DNA of 64,000 nt from Candidatus Marithrix sp. (GCA_016744775.1 JADGDS010000001.1:596290-660289), one strand, 5' to 3'. Positions 15,515-26,285 are shown, numbered from the stretch's first letter. Notes: generated by a model not told the origin, from the letters alone. Translations and numbers: made by a program.

Positions 15515-16522
15515 ATGACAAAAATTTTAGTTACAGGTGCCGCAGGATTTATTGGATCAACACTTTCTAAACGTCTCTTAGCAAGAGGAGATGAAGTAAT
15601 TGGGCTTGATAACCTCAACGACTATTATGACGTTAATCTAAAAAAAGCGCGTTTAGCTCAAATAGAAAGTCATTCCAATTTTGAATTTGTACAACTCAAT
15701 TTAGAAGATAGAACCGCAGTTGCCGACTTATTTAAAAACAAAAAAATAGACAAAGTAGTAAATTTAGCCGCACAAGCCGGTGTACGTTACTCAATAGAAA
15801 ATCCACTTTCCTATATAGACAGTAACATTGTTGGATTTACCAACATCCTAGAAGGCAGCCGTCATAACAATATAAAACACCTAGTCTATGCCTCATCAAG
15901 TTCAGTATATGGGCTTAATACCACAATGCCATTTTCAGTGCATAACAACGTAGATCACCCAATCTCACTTTATGCAGCCAGCAAAAAAGCTAATGAATTA
16001 ATGGCACACACCTACTCCCATTTATACAATATCCCCACTACCGGACTAAGGTTTTTTACAGTATATGGACCATGGGGCAGACCTGATATGGCATTGTTTA
16101 AATTCACAAAAGGCATAATTGAAGACACCCCAATTGATGTTTATAACCGAGGATTAATGCGACGCGACTTTACCTATATTGATGACATTGTAGAAGGCGT
16201 GATTAGAGTATTAGACAAAACACCAGAACCAAATCCTAATTGGTCAGGTGATACCCCTGATCCTAGTAGCAGTATAGCCCCATACAAACTATATAACATC
16301 GGCAACAACAACCCAGTTGAACTAATGCACTATATAGAAACCCTAGAAAAAGCATTAGGCAAAACAGCCATAAAAAACCTGTTACCAATGCAACCCGGAG
16401 ACGTACCAGCAACTTACGCAGATGTAGCAGACTTAGAAACAGATGTTGGTTTTAAACCACAAACATCAGTTGAAGAAGGAATAGAAAATTTTGTACAATG
16501 GTATAAAAGATATTATTCCTAA
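15515..16522 (+). CDS. NAD-dependent nucleotide-sugar epimerase (UDP-glucuronate 4-epimerase-like)
   Basis: The 335-residue protein is an extended short-chain dehydrogenase. It has the NAD motif [11 protein letters not shown] (Gly8, Gly11, Gly14), [21 protein letters not shown] and the catalytic Tyr153-x3-Lys157 (YAASKK). [16 protein letters not shown] and [13 protein letters not shown] are characteristic of UDP-glucuronate/UDP-galacturonate 4-epimerases (CapI/WbpP group). Length is normal for that group. The product would feed capsule or lipopolysaccharide synthesis. It stands alone, divergent from the bat genes. The ribosome site is weak. Confidence 0.88.
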   Translation: MTKILVTGAAGFIGSTLSKRLLARGDEVIGLDNLNDYYDVNLKKARLAQIESHSNFEFVQLNLEDRTAVADLFKNKKIDKVVNLAAQAGVRYSIENPLSYIDSNIVGFTNILEGSRHNNIKHLVYASSSSVYGLNTTMPFSVHNNVDHPISLYAASKKANELMAHTYSHLYNIPTTGLRFFTVYGPWGRPDMALFKFTKGIIEDTPIDVYNRGLMRRDFTYIDDIVEGVIRVLDKTPEPNPNWSGDTPDPSSSIAPYKLYNIGNNNPVELMHYIETLEKALGKTAIKNLLPMQPGDVPATYADVADLETDVGFKPQTSVEEGIENFVQWYKRYYS

Positions 16523-16541
16523 AAATTGATATTTCTGTCTG

Positions 16542-16566
16542 AATCCATCTGTTATAATGATGGATT
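16542..16566. promoter_or_regulatory. Hairpin with TATAAT in its loop upstream of ydbH-like gene
   Basis: AATCCATC (16542-16549) pairs with GATGGATT (16559-16566). The loop holds TATAAT at 16553-16558, a good -10 box, but no well-spaced -35 box is seen. It lies about 40 bases before the ydbH-like start. It could be a promoter, the epimerase gene terminator, or both. Confidence 0.35.
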
Positions 16567-16602
16567 TAGACAAGCTTTATCATAAGCGACGGAGTGAACC
16601 GA

Positions 16603-18549
16603 ATGAAACTGTTGTTGCTAATCTTATTTTTTTATTTTTATATCAGCTCATCCCTATTTGCCTTTGAAAATTTACATTTTAAATTCAAAATAGCAGAACT
16701 AAATGTTTCACAACAAGATTTTAAAAATATAAAACTAGAATGCAAAAACCTTAAATACACAGCCGAAGTTATAACATGCCCCAATGCCTACCTACATATA
16801 AACTCAGACATCATAGACAAACCCATAATTAAATTATCATTTAGTTACCATCCAAAAACCGAACGACTAAAATTTAATATAAAACAACTAGCTATAGCAT
16901 CTGGGCAAATAGACATACAAGCACAATCAATAAAAAATAATTGGCAAGCCAAATTTAATGTCCATAATATTGAATCCAAAAAATTACTAAATATAATACA
17001 AAAATTCATTGAATTACCATCAGATTTAACCCTTGCCGGGCGTAGCAGTTTCACAATTAAAGCCACTGGATATGATAGTAATCTGCATCAAATTACTATA
17101 GATGCAACAACTAATAAATTTAACTTTTCTCATGCCAAACAATCAAATATTGGAGAAAATATATCAATCAGACTCAAATTAAATATTAACTTACAAGAAA
17201 GCAACCAATTAAAAATACAAGGCTTAATCAGAATTATTAATGGTGAAATATATATAAATTCAATTTATCTAAATATAAATAAACAACCATTAGACACAAT
17301 AATAAATTTAACATGGCAACCAAAAAAATTAAAAATCCATAATCTTCACCTAATTCAAAAAAATATATTAGATTTACAAACTCAGGCTAATCTAAAACTA
17401 GAAGATAAATTTACAATAGACACATTATCACTACAACTCAAACAAACTAGCATTAAAGGATTATATGACAACTACATCCAAGGAATGTTAGGCGAAGAAA
17501 GTATGTTTAACCAATTAAAACTTCAAGGAAAAATCAAAGCCCAACTAAACTGGCAACCAAATAAACGCTACGCACTGGTAAAATTATATAACATCAACCT
17601 AGAAGATCAAAAAAAACGCTTTGGTGTAAATAAATTACATGGGAAAATTCAATGGCATAGTCATTCTTCAAAATATGCAAGTCATTTATATTGGTCAAAA
17701 GCATACCTTGCATCATCAATAAAACTTGGAAGCAGCCAATTACGTGCTAGTTTAGTAAAAAATAAAATAAAATTATTAGCACCTTTTTACCAGCCGATTT
17801 TTGATGGAGCCATACAAATTCAACAATTTGATATTAACAATATTGGCATGGAAAATATGAATGGACGATTACGTGGAGAAATAAAACCGATTTCTTTATC
17901 AAAAATCAGCACAGCCTTAGAACTTCCAAAATTAAACGGCAATATATCTGGTAAAATACCTTGGCTTAATTACCGTAATAAAACAATAAATATTGGTGGC
18001 AGATTAAAAATGCGCGTTTTTGATGGTGAAATTGTAGCGAGTAATCTAACTATAAAAAATCCTTTTGATAACATACCAGAATTAAAAACTAATATTAAAA
18101 TTAATAAGTTAAATCTTAAAACCTTAACAAATATCACTGATTTTGGAGAAATTCAAGGGCAATTATCAGGTTATGTGCGTAAACTACATTTAATGAATTG
18201 GCAACCCGTATCATTTGATGCACATTTAGCAAACCCATTAGATGATGCCATTCGACATAGAATCAGCCAAAAAGCAATTCAAAACTTATCTAACTTAAGC
18301 GGCAATCTAGCAGTAAATATTTTTTCAAACAGCATTTTAAAAGTTTTTGAAAATTTTTATTATCAACGTTTAGGATGGGGCTGCCGTTTAATAAAAACTA
18401 TTTGTTACATGAGTGGTGTCGGCGCAACAAAAAAAGGTTATTACATTATTAAAGGTGGACGATTACCACGTATAGATGTCATTGGTTATAATAAATCAGT
18501 TGATTGGAAAATTTTATTGAATCGTCTTAAAAATATTAACAATTTTTAA
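16603..18549 (+). CDS. YdbH-like AsmA/TAM-type envelope protein
   Basis: The start chosen is ATG at 16603, preceded by GGAG at 16591-16594; an in-frame GTG at 16594 overlaps that ribosome site. The 648-residue product has an N-terminal signal or anchor (MKLLLLILFFYFYISSSLFA) and a long alternating beta-rich body. The C-terminal third (NISGKIPWLNYRNKTINIGG; NLSGNLAVNIFSNSILKVF; YYIIKGGRLPRIDVIGY) matches the YdbH family. YdbH belongs to the AsmA-like bridge proteins thought to move phospholipid between membranes. The gene is 13 bases before a DUF1318 lipoprotein gene, the same partnership as ydbH-ydbL in Escherichia coli. Confidence 0.78.
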   Translation: MKLLLLILFFYFYISSSLFAFENLHFKFKIAELNVSQQDFKNIKLECKNLKYTAEVITCPNAYLHINSDIIDKPIIKLSFSYHPKTERLKFNIKQLAIASGQIDIQAQSIKNNWQAKFNVHNIESKKLLNIIQKFIELPSDLTLAGRSSFTIKATGYDSNLHQITIDATTNKFNFSHAKQSNIGENISIRLKLNINLQESNQLKIQGLIRIINGEIYINSIYLNINKQPLDTIINLTWQPKKLKIHNLHLIQKNILDLQTQANLKLEDKFTIDTLSLQLKQTSIKGLYDNYIQGMLGEESMFNQLKLQGKIKAQLNWQPNKRYALVKLYNINLEDQKKRFGVNKLHGKIQWHSHSSKYASHLYWSKAYLASSIKLGSSQLRASLVKNKIKLLAPFYQPIFDGAIQIQQFDINNIGMENMNGRLRGEIKPISLSKISTALELPKLNGNISGKIPWLNYRNKTINIGGRLKMRVFDGEIVASNLTIKNPFDNIPELKTNIKINKLNLKTLTNITDFGEIQGQLSGYVRKLHLMNWQPVSFDAHLANPLDDAIRHRISQKAIQNLSNLSGNLAVNIFSNSILKVFENFYYQRLGWGCRLIKTICYMSGVGATKKGYYIIKGGRLPRIDVIGYNKSVDWKILLNRLKNINNF

Positions 18550-18562
18550 TAAAGGAAAACTT

Positions 18563-19087
18563 ATGATGCTTTATATTAGAAATATCTCATTATTATCATT
18601 AGGATTATTAATATCTTGCGTAACAATTAATGTATATTTTCCAGCAGCAGAGGCTGAAAAAGCCGCTGATCAAGTAATTAAAAATGTATGGGAAAGACAA
18701 ACAAATTCATCTACTCCATCATTTAACAAATTCGATCCTAATTTCAAAACATCAAGCCCTAGATCTAATGCACTACAAGCAAAAATGACACAACGACATC
18801 AAAAATTAAAGATGTATTATAATAATGGTGCAATTGGTCTAACAAATAATGCCTTTATTATTGTACTTAGTCCTATCAAAATATCACTAAAAAAACGTAA
18901 CCATGTAAATCAATTAGTAGAGGCTGAAAATAAAGATCGCCTACAACTATATCGTGAAATAGCATTAATAAATGCCCATCCTGAATGGGTACAAGATATT
19001 CGCACTATATTTGCATCTCGTTGGATTAAACTTGCTTCAAAAAGATGGATATACCAAAATAGTCAAGGAGAATGGCAAACTAAGTAA
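18563..19087 (+). CDS. YdbL-like DUF1318 lipoprotein
   Basis: The 174-residue protein has a lipoprotein signal ending LLISC (Cys19), then TINVYFPAAEAEKAADQVI, a conserved start of exported DUF1318 proteins. The core (YYNNGAIGLTNNAFI; VEAENKDRLQLYREIALINA; HPEWVQDIRTIFASRWI) matches DUF1318. It probably works with the YdbH-like protein. AAAGGA six bases upstream supports the start; a second ATG follows immediately. The middle region (about 45-70) is longer and less conserved than in E. coli YdbL. Confidence 0.82.
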   Translation: MMLYIRNISLLSLGLLISCVTINVYFPAAEAEKAADQVIKNVWERQTNSSTPSFNKFDPNFKTSSPRSNALQAKMTQRHQKLKMYYNNGAIGLTNNAFIIVLSPIKISLKKRNHVNQLVEAENKDRLQLYREIALINAHPEWVQDIRTIFASRWIKLASKRWIYQNSQGEWQTK

Positions 19088-19339
19088 TGTGATAAAAATA
19101 CAACAATTCATTTATATATCTGATATATAATGTATATCAAGGATGTTGCTTTTTTATCTACAAAGTGTTGCATTTTTCGATCAATTAAGTTAAGGTTCAT
19201 TTACTCTATTTATTAATTCATAATAGAGAATTAAATATGACATCAAACGGAATCAGTAATCCGACAACATAGAACATTCTTAAAACTTGGTAAGCATTCC
19301 GAGAAATACAAAATAATCTAGTAACGGAGATATATTTTT
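19088..19339. other. 252-base leader region before porin gene
   Basis: No clear gene lies here. A hairpin (CTCTATT at 19204-19210 with AATAGAG at 19222-19228) precedes an 11-codon frame, 19237-19272. The porin ribosome site GGAG lies ten bases before its ATG. A long leader before an outer-membrane porin could host small-RNA control, but no target is shown. Confidence 0.4.
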
Positions 19340-20506
19340 ATGAATAAACAAATACTAACATTAGCTTGTGCCGCTGGATTAGTAACACCTATGGCAAGCT
19401 ATGCAGATATTAAAGTATCAGGTATCATACAGGCTGAAGCTATTAGTTATGAAGGTGCTGATGGTCAAGATGGTGTAACTATTAATAGAACTACCAGCCC
19501 AGCAACAAGTTTTGCTGCCAATGAACGTCAAAATTTCACTCATGACTCTTTAGGATCTATTCTGAATGAGGGTCCTAATCATATCATGTTTGATTTTGAT
19601 GAAAAATTAGGTAGTGGCTTATACGCTGAAGCACGTTATGCAGGTGCTTTTAATACATCTGGTAATTTTGGTTCTAGTTTTATTGGTGAAGAAGCATGGG
19701 TTGGTTTAAGAACGTCTGCTTTTCATGTTCGTTATGGTACTTTAGTTGGTGCTTATAAAGCATCATTTGAAATGGTTGATCCTTGGGCATGGACATCATT
19801 ACAAACTCGTGGTACCGGTGGTGGTATGAGTGGTGATCATAGAATAACTGTAGATCCTACTGGTAGTATAGTAACATCAGATAGTGCCACTAATGGTCAA
19901 GGCTTAACCAATGAAGGATTCGTACAAGGCGCACTTGAACTAGGTGTAAATTTTGCTGGATTTTCTACTACTCTTCAAGGTTTTGTTGATGATTCATCAA
20001 ACTTAGATGGTGCTGGACTTGTTGAAATTAAATATGCAGCTCCTAATTTTGCAATGTGGTTATCTGGTGCTTATACCCAGTTAGATGATGTAAAAAATGT
20101 AATCGCTACAAATGAAGATGAAGGTAAAATCAACTGGAAATTAGGTGGTAGTTTCCAATTAGGACCAATGGTAACATTTGGTCTTCAATATGAAGATGCT
20201 GAAATTGGTGCATTTGATGAAAATCCAGATGGTGGTAGCTATATTCTTGGTTCTCTTGAAGTTAAAATGAATAATATCAGTGTAGCTGGTTGGGTATCTG
20301 GTTATATGTCAGATATTGATGATAATGCTAGAATGACTGATGCTAATGGTAATTTTCTTGATGAAGATGCTTTAAGTTGGGCTGTTGGTGGTAAATATCA
20401 CTTCGGAAAACGTACTATGGTTTATGCAGGTTATCGTCAAACTGATAGTGATAATAACTTCCGTGACGAAAATGTTGCAACTTTAGGTATTAGACACGTA
20501 TTCTAA
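19340..20506 (+). CDS. Outer-membrane porin
   Basis: The 388-residue protein has a signal peptide (cut after ASYA, residue 22). It then has repeated amphipathic beta strands with Gly/aromatic alternation (LGSGLYAEARYAGAF; EEAWVGLRTSAFHVRYGTLV; YHFGKRTMVYAGYRQTDSD) and ends in RHVF, the C-terminal Phe needed for barrel assembly. This is the general trimeric-porin pattern (Gram-negative porin/OmpC-like). Several loops are acidic. Substrate preference cannot be read from the sequence. A terminator-like palindrome follows within ten bases. Confidence 0.85.
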   Translation: MNKQILTLACAAGLVTPMASYADIKVSGIIQAEAISYEGADGQDGVTINRTTSPATSFAANERQNFTHDSLGSILNEGPNHIMFDFDEKLGSGLYAEARYAGAFNTSGNFGSSFIGEEAWVGLRTSAFHVRYGTLVGAYKASFEMVDPWAWTSLQTRGTGGGMSGDHRITVDPTGSIVTSDSATNGQGLTNEGFVQGALELGVNFAGFSTTLQGFVDDSSNLDGAGLVEIKYAAPNFAMWLSGAYTQLDDVKNVIATNEDEGKINWKLGGSFQLGPMVTFGLQYEDAEIGAFDENPDGGSYILGSLEVKMNNISVAGWVSGYMSDIDDNARMTDANGNFLDEDALSWAVGGKYHFGKRTMVYAGYRQTDSDNNFRDENVATLGIRHVF

Positions 20507-20512
20507 TTTCAA

Positions 20513-20545
20513 AGACCTGACAGGTTTTTAAAACCTGTCAGGTCT
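20513..20545. terminator. AGACCTGACAGGT palindrome, copy 2, between convergent genes
   Basis: Fifteen-base perfect arms (20513-20527 and 20531-20545) with a three-base loop form a strong hairpin. The right arm is AAACCTGTCAGGTCT. It lies between the convergent porin and hemH genes and can act as a bidirectional terminator. It is the same repeat family as 9718 and 50646. Confidence 0.75.
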
Positions 20546-20553
20546 AATAAATA

Positions 20554-21489
20554 TTATTTAAGAATTTTTACCAAGGCTTCAATATGTTCATCATTATCAT
20601 TTAAAGCAGGAATATAATGAAATTCCTCACCACCAGCCTCTAAAAAAATATCACGATTTTCTCGATCAATCTCATCTATAGTTTCCAAACAATCTGCTGA
20701 AAATCCCGGACAAACAACATCAACCCGCTTAATTCCGTCTTTAGATAAAGCTATTAACCTATGATCAGCATAAGGTTTTAACCATTCTTCACGTCCAAAC
20801 CGTGATTGAAACACCACTTCCCAATTTTCTATTTCTAAACCTAATGCAACTAACTTAGCAGTTTTATGACATTGATCTGCATAAGGATCCCCCGCAGTTA
20901 CAAAGCGTTTAGGAATACCATGAAATGAAAATAATAATTTATCAGGAACTCCATGTTGATCCCAATAACTTTTAATTTGTGCGATTAAAGCATTTATATA
21001 AGCAGAATCATCATGATAATCTGAAATAAACCTCAAATCTGGCACTATACGCCAAGTTTTCAAAACATCAGCTACCGCATCAAAGCTTGAACCTGTAGTA
21101 GCACTTGCATATTGTGGATACAAAGGTAATACTATAATACGCTCAACATTACGCAATTCCTCTAAACCACTAGCAATAGAAGGGTTTCCATAACGCATAG
21201 CCAGAACAACTTTAAAATCTTCACCTAATTTTTTTTGTAAAGCTTGTGCTTGTGCCTGACTAATACTTAATAATGGCGAACCATTTTCAGTCCAAACCTT
21301 TTCATATAAACGCGCTGAACGACTAGGACGAATGCGTAAAATAACTCCATGCAACACCAACCACCAAAACAAACGCGGCAATTCAGTTACTCTTCTATCC
21401 CACAAAAACTCAGCTAAATAACGACGCAAAGCCTTAGTCGTTGGCGCATCTGGTGTTCCTAGATTAACTAATAAAATTCCTGTTAGCAT
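20554..21489 (-). CDS. hemH: Ferrochelatase
   Basis: The 311-residue protein starts [20 protein letters not shown] and carries [32 protein letters not shown], the metal-site His in [12 protein letters not shown], and [16 protein letters not shown]. These define ferrochelatase (HemH), which inserts ferrous iron into protoporphyrin IX as the last step of protohaem synthesis. The length is near the lower end for the family. No membrane anchor is present. Its start overlaps the 3' end of leuC by seven bases, an unusual pairing. Haem supply suits a cell with many c-type cytochromes. Confidence 0.95.
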   Translation of the reverse strand: MLTGILLVNLGTPDAPTTKALRRYLAEFLWDRRVTELPRLFWWLVLHGVILRIRPSRSARLYEKVWTENGSPLLSISQAQAQALQKKLGEDFKVVLAMRYGNPSIASGLEELRNVERIIVLPLYPQYASATTGSSFDAVADVLKTWRIVPDLRFISDYHDDSAYINALIAQIKSYWDQHGVPDKLLFSFHGIPKRFVTAGDPYADQCHKTAKLVALGLEIENWEVVFQSRFGREEWLKPYADHRLIALSKDGIKRVDVVCPGFSADCLETIDEIDRENRDIFLEAGGEEFHYIPALNDNDEHIEALVKILK

Positions 21490-22847
21490 ATTACAAAATG
21501 TCCCGCTATACCAGCAGCAGCGGCCATTGCTGGACTAACTAAATGAGTTCTACCACCTTTTCCCTGCCGCCCTTCAAAATTACGATTAGAAGTCGAAGCA
21601 CAACGTTCATCGGGTTCTAAACGATCAGCATTCATAGCCAAACACATAGAACAACCCGGTGAACGCCATTCAAAACCAGCATCAATAAACACTTTATCTA
21701 AACCTTCTTGCTCAGCTTGAGTCTTAACTAAACCAGAACCGGGCACCACCAAAGCCTGCTTAATATTAATTGCCAACTTTTTACCCTTAACCACCTGTGC
21801 AGCCGCGCGTAAATCTTCAATACGCGAATTGGTACAAGAACCAATAAAAATTTTATCAAGCTTAATATCAGTAATTGCCATACCACTTTTAAGATCCATA
21901 TAATCCAAAGCGCGACGCATACCCTCATCATCAGCATCAGGAACTACTGCATCAACTGCAAGCACCATTTCTGGAGAAGTACCCCATGTAACTTGAGGTT
22001 TAATTAAACTAGCATCAATATTTAACACCTGATCAAACTTAGCCTCAGCATCACTATGCAAACTACGCCAATATGATTCTGCTCCTGCTATCTTAGAATA
22101 TTTATTAACATAATCAATGGTTTTATCATCAACCGCAATCATACCAGCTCTAGCACCCGCCTCAATAGCCATATTACATACAGTCATACGACCCTCCATA
22201 GACAAAGCCTGAATAGCCGTACCACCAAACTCAATCGCATAACCAGTACCACCAGCAGTGCCAATTTCACCAATAATATAAAGAATAATATCCTTAGCAC
22301 TAACATTGGCATCAACTTGCCCATTAACACTAACAAGCATATTTTTAGACTTTTTCTGCAACAAACACTGAGTTGCTAACACATGTTCCACCTCAGAAGT
22401 ACCAATTCCAAACGCCAAAGCCCCAAAAGCACCATGTGTTGAAGTATGCGAATCACCACAAACAAGCGTCATACCCGGCAAAGTTTGACCCTGCTCTGGT
22501 CCAATAACATGCACAATACCCTGACGAGGATCATTCATATCCAACTCAGTAATCTCATAATCCAAACAATTTTTGCCTAAAGTTTCAACTTGTAAACGTG
22601 ATATTGGATCAACTATAGATTCCACCCCACCATCACGAGCAGTAGTTGGAACATTATGATCAGGAACCGCGAAATTAGCCCCAACCCGCCAAGGCTTACG
22701 ATTAGCCAAGCGTAATCCCTCAAAAGCTTGAGGAGATGTGACCTCATGAATTAAATGGCGATCAATATAAAGCAAAGCCGTACCATTATCATCAAGACGT
22801 ACTAAATGCGATTCCCACAACTTGTCATATAAAGTTTTTGCAAACAT
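21483..22847 (-). CDS. leuC: 3-isopropylmalate dehydratase large subunit
   Basis: The 454-residue protein has aconitase-family motifs: [51 protein letters not shown] and [11 protein letters not shown]. The Cys of GSCTN and the two of PGCSMC ligate the 4Fe-4S cluster. It isomerises isopropylmalate in leucine synthesis together with LeuD. The C terminus (GIAGHFVIC) stops about ten residues before the usual family end, and the terminal codons overlap hemH. leuD and leuB are not adjacent, unlike the common leuCD(B) order, so the small subunit must be elsewhere. Confidence 0.95.
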   Translation of the reverse strand: MFAKTLYDKLWESHLVRLDDNGTALLYIDRHLIHEVTSPQAFEGLRLANRKPWRVGANFAVPDHNVPTTARDGGVESIVDPISRLQVETLGKNCLDYEITELDMNDPRQGIVHVIGPEQGQTLPGMTLVCGDSHTSTHGAFGALAFGIGTSEVEHVLATQCLLQKKSKNMLVSVNGQVDANVSAKDIILYIIGEIGTAGGTGYAIEFGGTAIQALSMEGRMTVCNMAIEAGARAGMIAVDDKTIDYVNKYSKIAGAESYWRSLHSDAEAKFDQVLNIDASLIKPQVTWGTSPEMVLAVDAVVPDADDEGMRRALDYMDLKSGMAITDIKLDKIFIGSCTNSRIEDLRAAAQVVKGKKLAINIKQALVVPGSGLVKTQAEQEGLDKVFIDAGFEWRSPGCSMCLAMNADRLEPDERCASTSNRNFEGRQGKGGRTHLVSPAMAAAAGIAGHFVIC

Positions 22848-22882
22848 AAGTTTATTATTATAGATATTATAAAAAAATAAAA

Positions 22883-22911
22883 TTGTATTTAAAATTTAAA
22901 ATGTGTATAAT
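22883..22911 (+). promoter_or_regulatory. Sigma-70-type promoter for the tRNA genes
   Basis: TTGTAT at 22883-22888 and TATAAT at 22906-22911 are spaced by 17 bases. Initiation would fall near 22918, about 32 bases before tRNA-Ser. No other promoter of this quality lies between leuC and the tRNAs. Confidence 0.6.
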
Positions 22912-22949
22912 TTGACTTATTAAAAGTCAGACTCATTCCTAATACATGT

Positions 22950-23040
22950 GGAGAGATGGCCGAGTGGCTGAAGGCGCTCCCCTGCTAAGGGAGTATAGGC
23001 TAATCCCCTATCGAGGGTTCGAATCCCTCTCTCTCCGCCA
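22950..23040 (+). tRNA. tRNA-Ser (anticodon GCU)
   Basis: The 91-base sequence folds with acceptor GGAGAGA/TCTCTCC, discriminator G and an encoded CCA. The anticodon stem CCCCT/AGGGG presents GCT, so it reads AGC/AGU serine codons. The long variable arm (around TATAGGCTAATCCCCTA) is typical of class II tRNA-Ser. The T loop GGTTCGAATCC is canonical. Confidence 0.96.
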
Positions 23041-23051
23041 CAAAAAAATAC

Positions 23052-23128
23052 GCGCCCGTAGCTCAGTTGGATAGAGTACCTGGCTACGAACCAGGCGGTC
23101 GGGAGTTCGAATCTCTCCGGGCGCGCCA
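23052..23128 (+). tRNA. tRNA-Arg (anticodon ACG)
   Basis: The 77-base sequence has acceptor GCGCCCG/CGGGCGC, discriminator G and an encoded CCA. The anticodon arm CCTGG-CTACGAA-CCAGG gives anticodon ACG, whose first base is normally deaminated to inosine by TadA to read CGU/CGC/CGA. D arm GCTCAGTTGGATAGAGT and T arm GAGTTCGAATCTC are canonical. It follows tRNA-Ser after 11 bases and is probably co-transcribed. Confidence 0.96.
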
Positions 23129-23140
23129 TATCCCAAATAA

Positions 23141-23173
23141 GCGGGATTCTAATCTTGGAATCACGCTTTTTTT
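23141..23173 (+). terminator. Rho-independent terminator after tRNA-Arg
   Basis: GCGGGATTC (23141-23149) pairs with GAATCACGC (23158-23166), with one mismatch, and is followed by seven T residues. It lies 13 bases after tRNA-Arg and separates the tRNA unit from the ribosomal operon. Confidence 0.8.
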
Positions 23174-23226
23174 ATGAATGAAGGCTGGTATCTGTATTGA
23201 TGCCGGCTTATCTTTGTTTATATCTA

Positions 23227-23232
23227 TATAAT
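23227..23232 (+). promoter_or_regulatory. Possible -10 box before rpsL
   Basis: TATAAT lies 43 bases before the rpsL ATG, downstream of the tRNA terminator, where the operon promoter is expected. No convincing -35 hexamer is seen at the right spacing. A GU-containing hairpin (23184-23192 with 23197-23205) lies just upstream. Confidence 0.35.
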
Positions 23233-23274
23233 ACACTAATTAAATAATGATCTCCCGAATTATTTGGAGTAACT

Positions 23275-23649
23275 ATGGCAACAATCAACCAGTTGGTGCG
23301 TAAACCACGCAAGCTTCAAAAAAGCAAAAGTACTACACCAGCACTGGATGGATGTCCACAAAAACGTGGGGTATGTACCCGTGTTTATACAACCACACCA
23401 AAGAAACCAAACTCAGCTATGCGTAAAGTAGCACGTGTAAGACTGACTAATAGTATGGAAGTAACAACGTACATTGGTGGTGAAGGACATAACTTACAAG
23501 AACATTCAGTGGTCTTAATTCGCGGTGGTCGTGTAAAAGATTTACCGGGTGTACGGTATCACACAGTCCGTGGTTCCTTAGACACATCAGGAGTCAATGC
23601 TAGACGACAAGGTCGTTCTAAATACGGAACTAAAAGACCTAAGTCTTAA
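23275..23649 (+). CDS. rpsL: 30S ribosomal protein S12
   Basis: The 124-residue protein begins [12 protein letters not shown] and contains [20 protein letters not shown] and [14 protein letters not shown]. Lys43 and the Lys of the VKDLPG loop are the wild-type residues at positions known for streptomycin resistance mutations. Asp in that loop is the site RimO methylthiolates in some bacteria. S12 sits at the decoding centre. GGAG seven bases upstream supports the ATG start. It opens a gene run that continues without a terminator to rplQ. Confidence 0.98.
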   Translation: MATINQLVRKPRKLQKSKSTTPALDGCPQKRGVCTRVYTTTPKKPNSAMRKVARVRLTNSMEVTTYIGGEGHNLQEHSVVLIRGGRVKDLPGVRYHTVRGSLDTSGVNARRQGRSKYGTKRPKS

Positions 23650-23672
23650 TATAAAATACTGGAAATTCTAAT

Positions 23673-24152
23673 ATGCCAAGAAGAAGAGTTGTCGCTAAAC
23701 GTGTTATTTTACCAGATCCTAAATATGGAGATGAAACTTTAGCAAAATTTATCAATATATTAATGATCAGCGGTAAAAAAGCCGTGGCAGAGCGTATGGT
23801 ATATGGTGCTTTAGATAAAATTGCTGAAAAAACAAATGCTAAAGATTTAGAAGCTTTAGAAGTTTTTACTAAAGCATTAGATAATGTACGCCCTGTTGTA
23901 GAAGTAAAATCAAGAAGAGTTGGTGGTTCTACTTATCAAGTACCTGTAGAAGTTCGTCCAATTCGACGTACCACATTAGCAATGCGTTGGATAGTAGATG
24001 CAGCACGTAAACGTAGCGAAAAAACTATGGGACTTCGTTTAGCAGGTGAAATCTTTGATGCTTCTGAAAGCAAAGGCAGCGCTATCAAAAAACGTGAAGA
24101 TGTACATAGAATGGCGGAAGCAAATAGAGCATTTTCACATTTCCGCTGGTAA
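23673..24152 (+). CDS. rpsG: 30S ribosomal protein S7
   Basis: The 159-residue protein has [36 protein letters not shown] and AFSHFRW. S7 nucleates assembly of the 30S head on 16S rRNA and contacts the E-site tRNA. In E. coli it is the translational repressor of the str operon. Length matches the short form without a C-terminal extension. It lies 23 bases after rpsL. Confidence 0.98.
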   Translation: MPRRRVVAKRVILPDPKYGDETLAKFINILMISGKKAVAERMVYGALDKIAEKTNAKDLEALEVFTKALDNVRPVVEVKSRRVGGSTYQVPVEVRPIRRTTLAMRWIVDAARKRSEKTMGLRLAGEIFDASESKGSAIKKREDVHRMAEANRAFSHFRW

Positions 24153-24181
24153 TAAATAAAAACTTAAAATTATAACTAGAT

Positions 24182-26281
24182 ATGGCACGTAAGACACCCA
24201 TTGATCGCTACCGTAATCTTGGTATCATGGCCCATATTGATGCGGGCAAAACCACAACAACAGAGCGTGTTCTTTATTACACCGGTGTTTCGCATAAAAT
24301 AGGCGAAGTCCATGATGGCGCAGCTACCATGGATTGGATGGAACAAGAACAGGAACGTGGTATTACTATTACATCTGCTGCTACCACCTGTTTTTGGAAA
24401 GGCATGGCTGGACAATTTCCAGAACATCGAATTAATATTATTGATACTCCCGGACACGTTGATTTTACTATTGAAGTAGAACGCTCACTACGTGTATTAG
24501 ATGGAGCATGTGCAGTTTTTTGTGCAGTTGGTGGAGTAGAACCACAATCAGAAACAGTTTGGCGACAAGCAAATAAATATGGTGTACCACGTATAGCTTT
24601 TGTCAATAAAATGGACAGAGCTGGTGCAGATTTTTTGCGAGTAGTTGAACAACTAAAGGAACGTTTAGCCGCTAATCCTGTTGTTTTGCAATTGCCTATT
24701 GGTGCTGAAGAGAATTTTGAAGGGCTTGTCGATCTAGTTAAGATGAAAGCCATTTATTGGGAAGAAGCTAATTTAGGCGTTAAGTTTGAAGAACGTGAAA
24801 TCTCAAGCGAGATGCAAGATCTTTGTGATGAATGGCGCGAAAAGTTAGTAGAAACCGCAGCAGAAGCCACTGAAGAATTGATGGAAAAATATCTTGAAGA
24901 AGGAGAATTATCAGAAGATGAAATCCGTCAAGGTATTCGCCTACGTACAATAGCAAATGAAGTAGTTCCTACTTTATGTGGTTCAGCCTTTAAGAATAAA
25001 GGCGTTCAAGCAATGTTGGATGCGGTAATTGATTTTATGCCTGCACCTACTGATGTTGCTAGCATACGTGGCGTTTTAGATGATAAAGATGAGACAGAAT
25101 CTAGTAGAAAATCTAGTGATGACGAACCTTTTGCAGCTTTAGCATTTAAAGTAGCTACTGATCCTTTTGTTGGTAATCTAACATTTTTCCGCGTTTATTC
25201 TGGTATTTTAAATTCTGGTGATACAGTTTATAACCCTTTAAAAGGTAAACGTGAACGGATTGGGCGTATTCTACAAATGCACGCCAATTCACGTGATGAA
25301 ATCAGGGAAGTTAGAGCTGGTGATATTGCCGCTGCTGTTGGCTTAAAAGATGTAACTACTGGGGAAACATTATGTGATAAAAATAATGTTATTACCCTAG
25401 AAAAAATGGAATTTCCGGAGCCGGTTATATCTGTTGCAGTAGAGCCAAAAACTAAAGCTGACCAAGAAAAAATGGGCATCGCTTTATCCAAGCTAGCGGC
25501 TGAAGATCCTTCATTTAGAGTACGTACAGATGAAGAATCTGGACAAACAATCATATCAGGAATGGGTGAATTACATCTTGATATTATTGTTGATCGTATG
25601 CGTCGTGAATTTAATGTTGAAGCCAATGTTGGATCACCACAAGTTGCCTATCGCGAAACCATTAAAGCAACTATTGAACAAGAAGGTAAATTTGTACGTC
25701 AATCAGGTGGTCGTGGTCAATATGGTCATGTATGGTTAAAAATTGAGCCACAAACCTTGGGTACTGGTTATGAATTTGTCAATGAAATTGTTGGTGGTGT
25801 AGTTCCTAAAGAATATATTCCAGCAGTTGATAAAGGCATACAGGCACAAATGAAAAATGGTGTCATTGCTGGATATCCAGTTGTTGATGTCAAAGTTACG
25901 CTTTATGATGGTTCATATCATGAAGTTGATTCTAATGAAATGGCTTTCAAAATTGCTGGTTCACAATGTTTCAAGGAAGGTGCTAAGCGAGCTAATCCAG
26001 CCTTAATGGAACCAATAATGAAGGTTGAAGTTGTTACTCCTGAAGATTATATGGGTGACATTATGGGTGATCTTAATCGTCGTCGCGGTATTTTACAAGG
26101 TATGGATGATATTCCTACTGGTAAAGTAATTAGTGCCGAAGTACCACTTGCTGAAATGTTTGGTTATGCAACTGATGTACGTTCTATTTCACAAGGACGC
26201 GCTAGTTATACTATGCAGTTTGAAAAATATGGCGAAGCTCCTGCAAATATTGCAGATGAAGTAATTAAAAAGAATCAGTAA
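24182..26281 (+). CDS. fusA: Elongation factor G
   Basis: The 699-residue GTPase has G1 [20 protein letters not shown]3 [18 protein letters not shown] and G4 [11 protein letters not shown]. Domain IV follows ([31 protein letters not shown]), then domain V ([20 protein letters not shown]). It drives translocation and, with RRF, ribosome recycling. The A/T-rich 29-base gap after rpsG shows no good ribosome site. rpsJ follows after only four bases; the usual tuf gene is missing from this place. Confidence 0.98.
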   Translation: MARKTPIDRYRNLGIMAHIDAGKTTTTERVLYYTGVSHKIGEVHDGAATMDWMEQEQERGITITSAATTCFWKGMAGQFPEHRINIIDTPGHVDFTIEVERSLRVLDGACAVFCAVGGVEPQSETVWRQANKYGVPRIAFVNKMDRAGADFLRVVEQLKERLAANPVVLQLPIGAEENFEGLVDLVKMKAIYWEEANLGVKFEEREISSEMQDLCDEWREKLVETAAEATEELMEKYLEEGELSEDEIRQGIRLRTIANEVVPTLCGSAFKNKGVQAMLDAVIDFMPAPTDVASIRGVLDDKDETESSRKSSDDEPFAALAFKVATDPFVGNLTFFRVYSGILNSGDTVYNPLKGKRERIGRILQMHANSRDEIREVRAGDIAAAVGLKDVTTGETLCDKNNVITLEKMEFPEPVISVAVEPKTKADQEKMGIALSKLAAEDPSFRVRTDEESGQTIISGMGELHLDIIVDRMRREFNVEANVGSPQVAYRETIKATIEQEGKFVRQSGGRGQYGHVWLKIEPQTLGTGYEFVNEIVGGVVPKEYIPAVDKGIQAQMKNGVIAGYPVVDVKVTLYDGSYHEVDSNEMAFKIAGSQCFKEGAKRANPALMEPIMKVEVVTPEDYMGDIMGDLNRRRGILQGMDDIPTGKVISAEVPLAEMFGYATDVRSISQGRASYTMQFEKYGEAPANIADEVIKKNQ

Positions 26282-26285
26282 TATT

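Noticed and set aside
22920..23129. 69-residue minus-strand ORF opposite the tRNA genes
   Set aside because: It lies exactly across tRNA-Ser and tRNA-Arg, which fold fully; the ORF is a shadow.
24277..24753. 158-residue minus-strand ORF within fusA
   Set aside because: It is antisense to the conserved G domain of EF-G and has no ribosome site or known motif.
26282..26285. S10 operon leader before rpsJ
   Set aside because: Only four bases separate fusA and rpsJ, so no leader can fit outside the fusA coding region.
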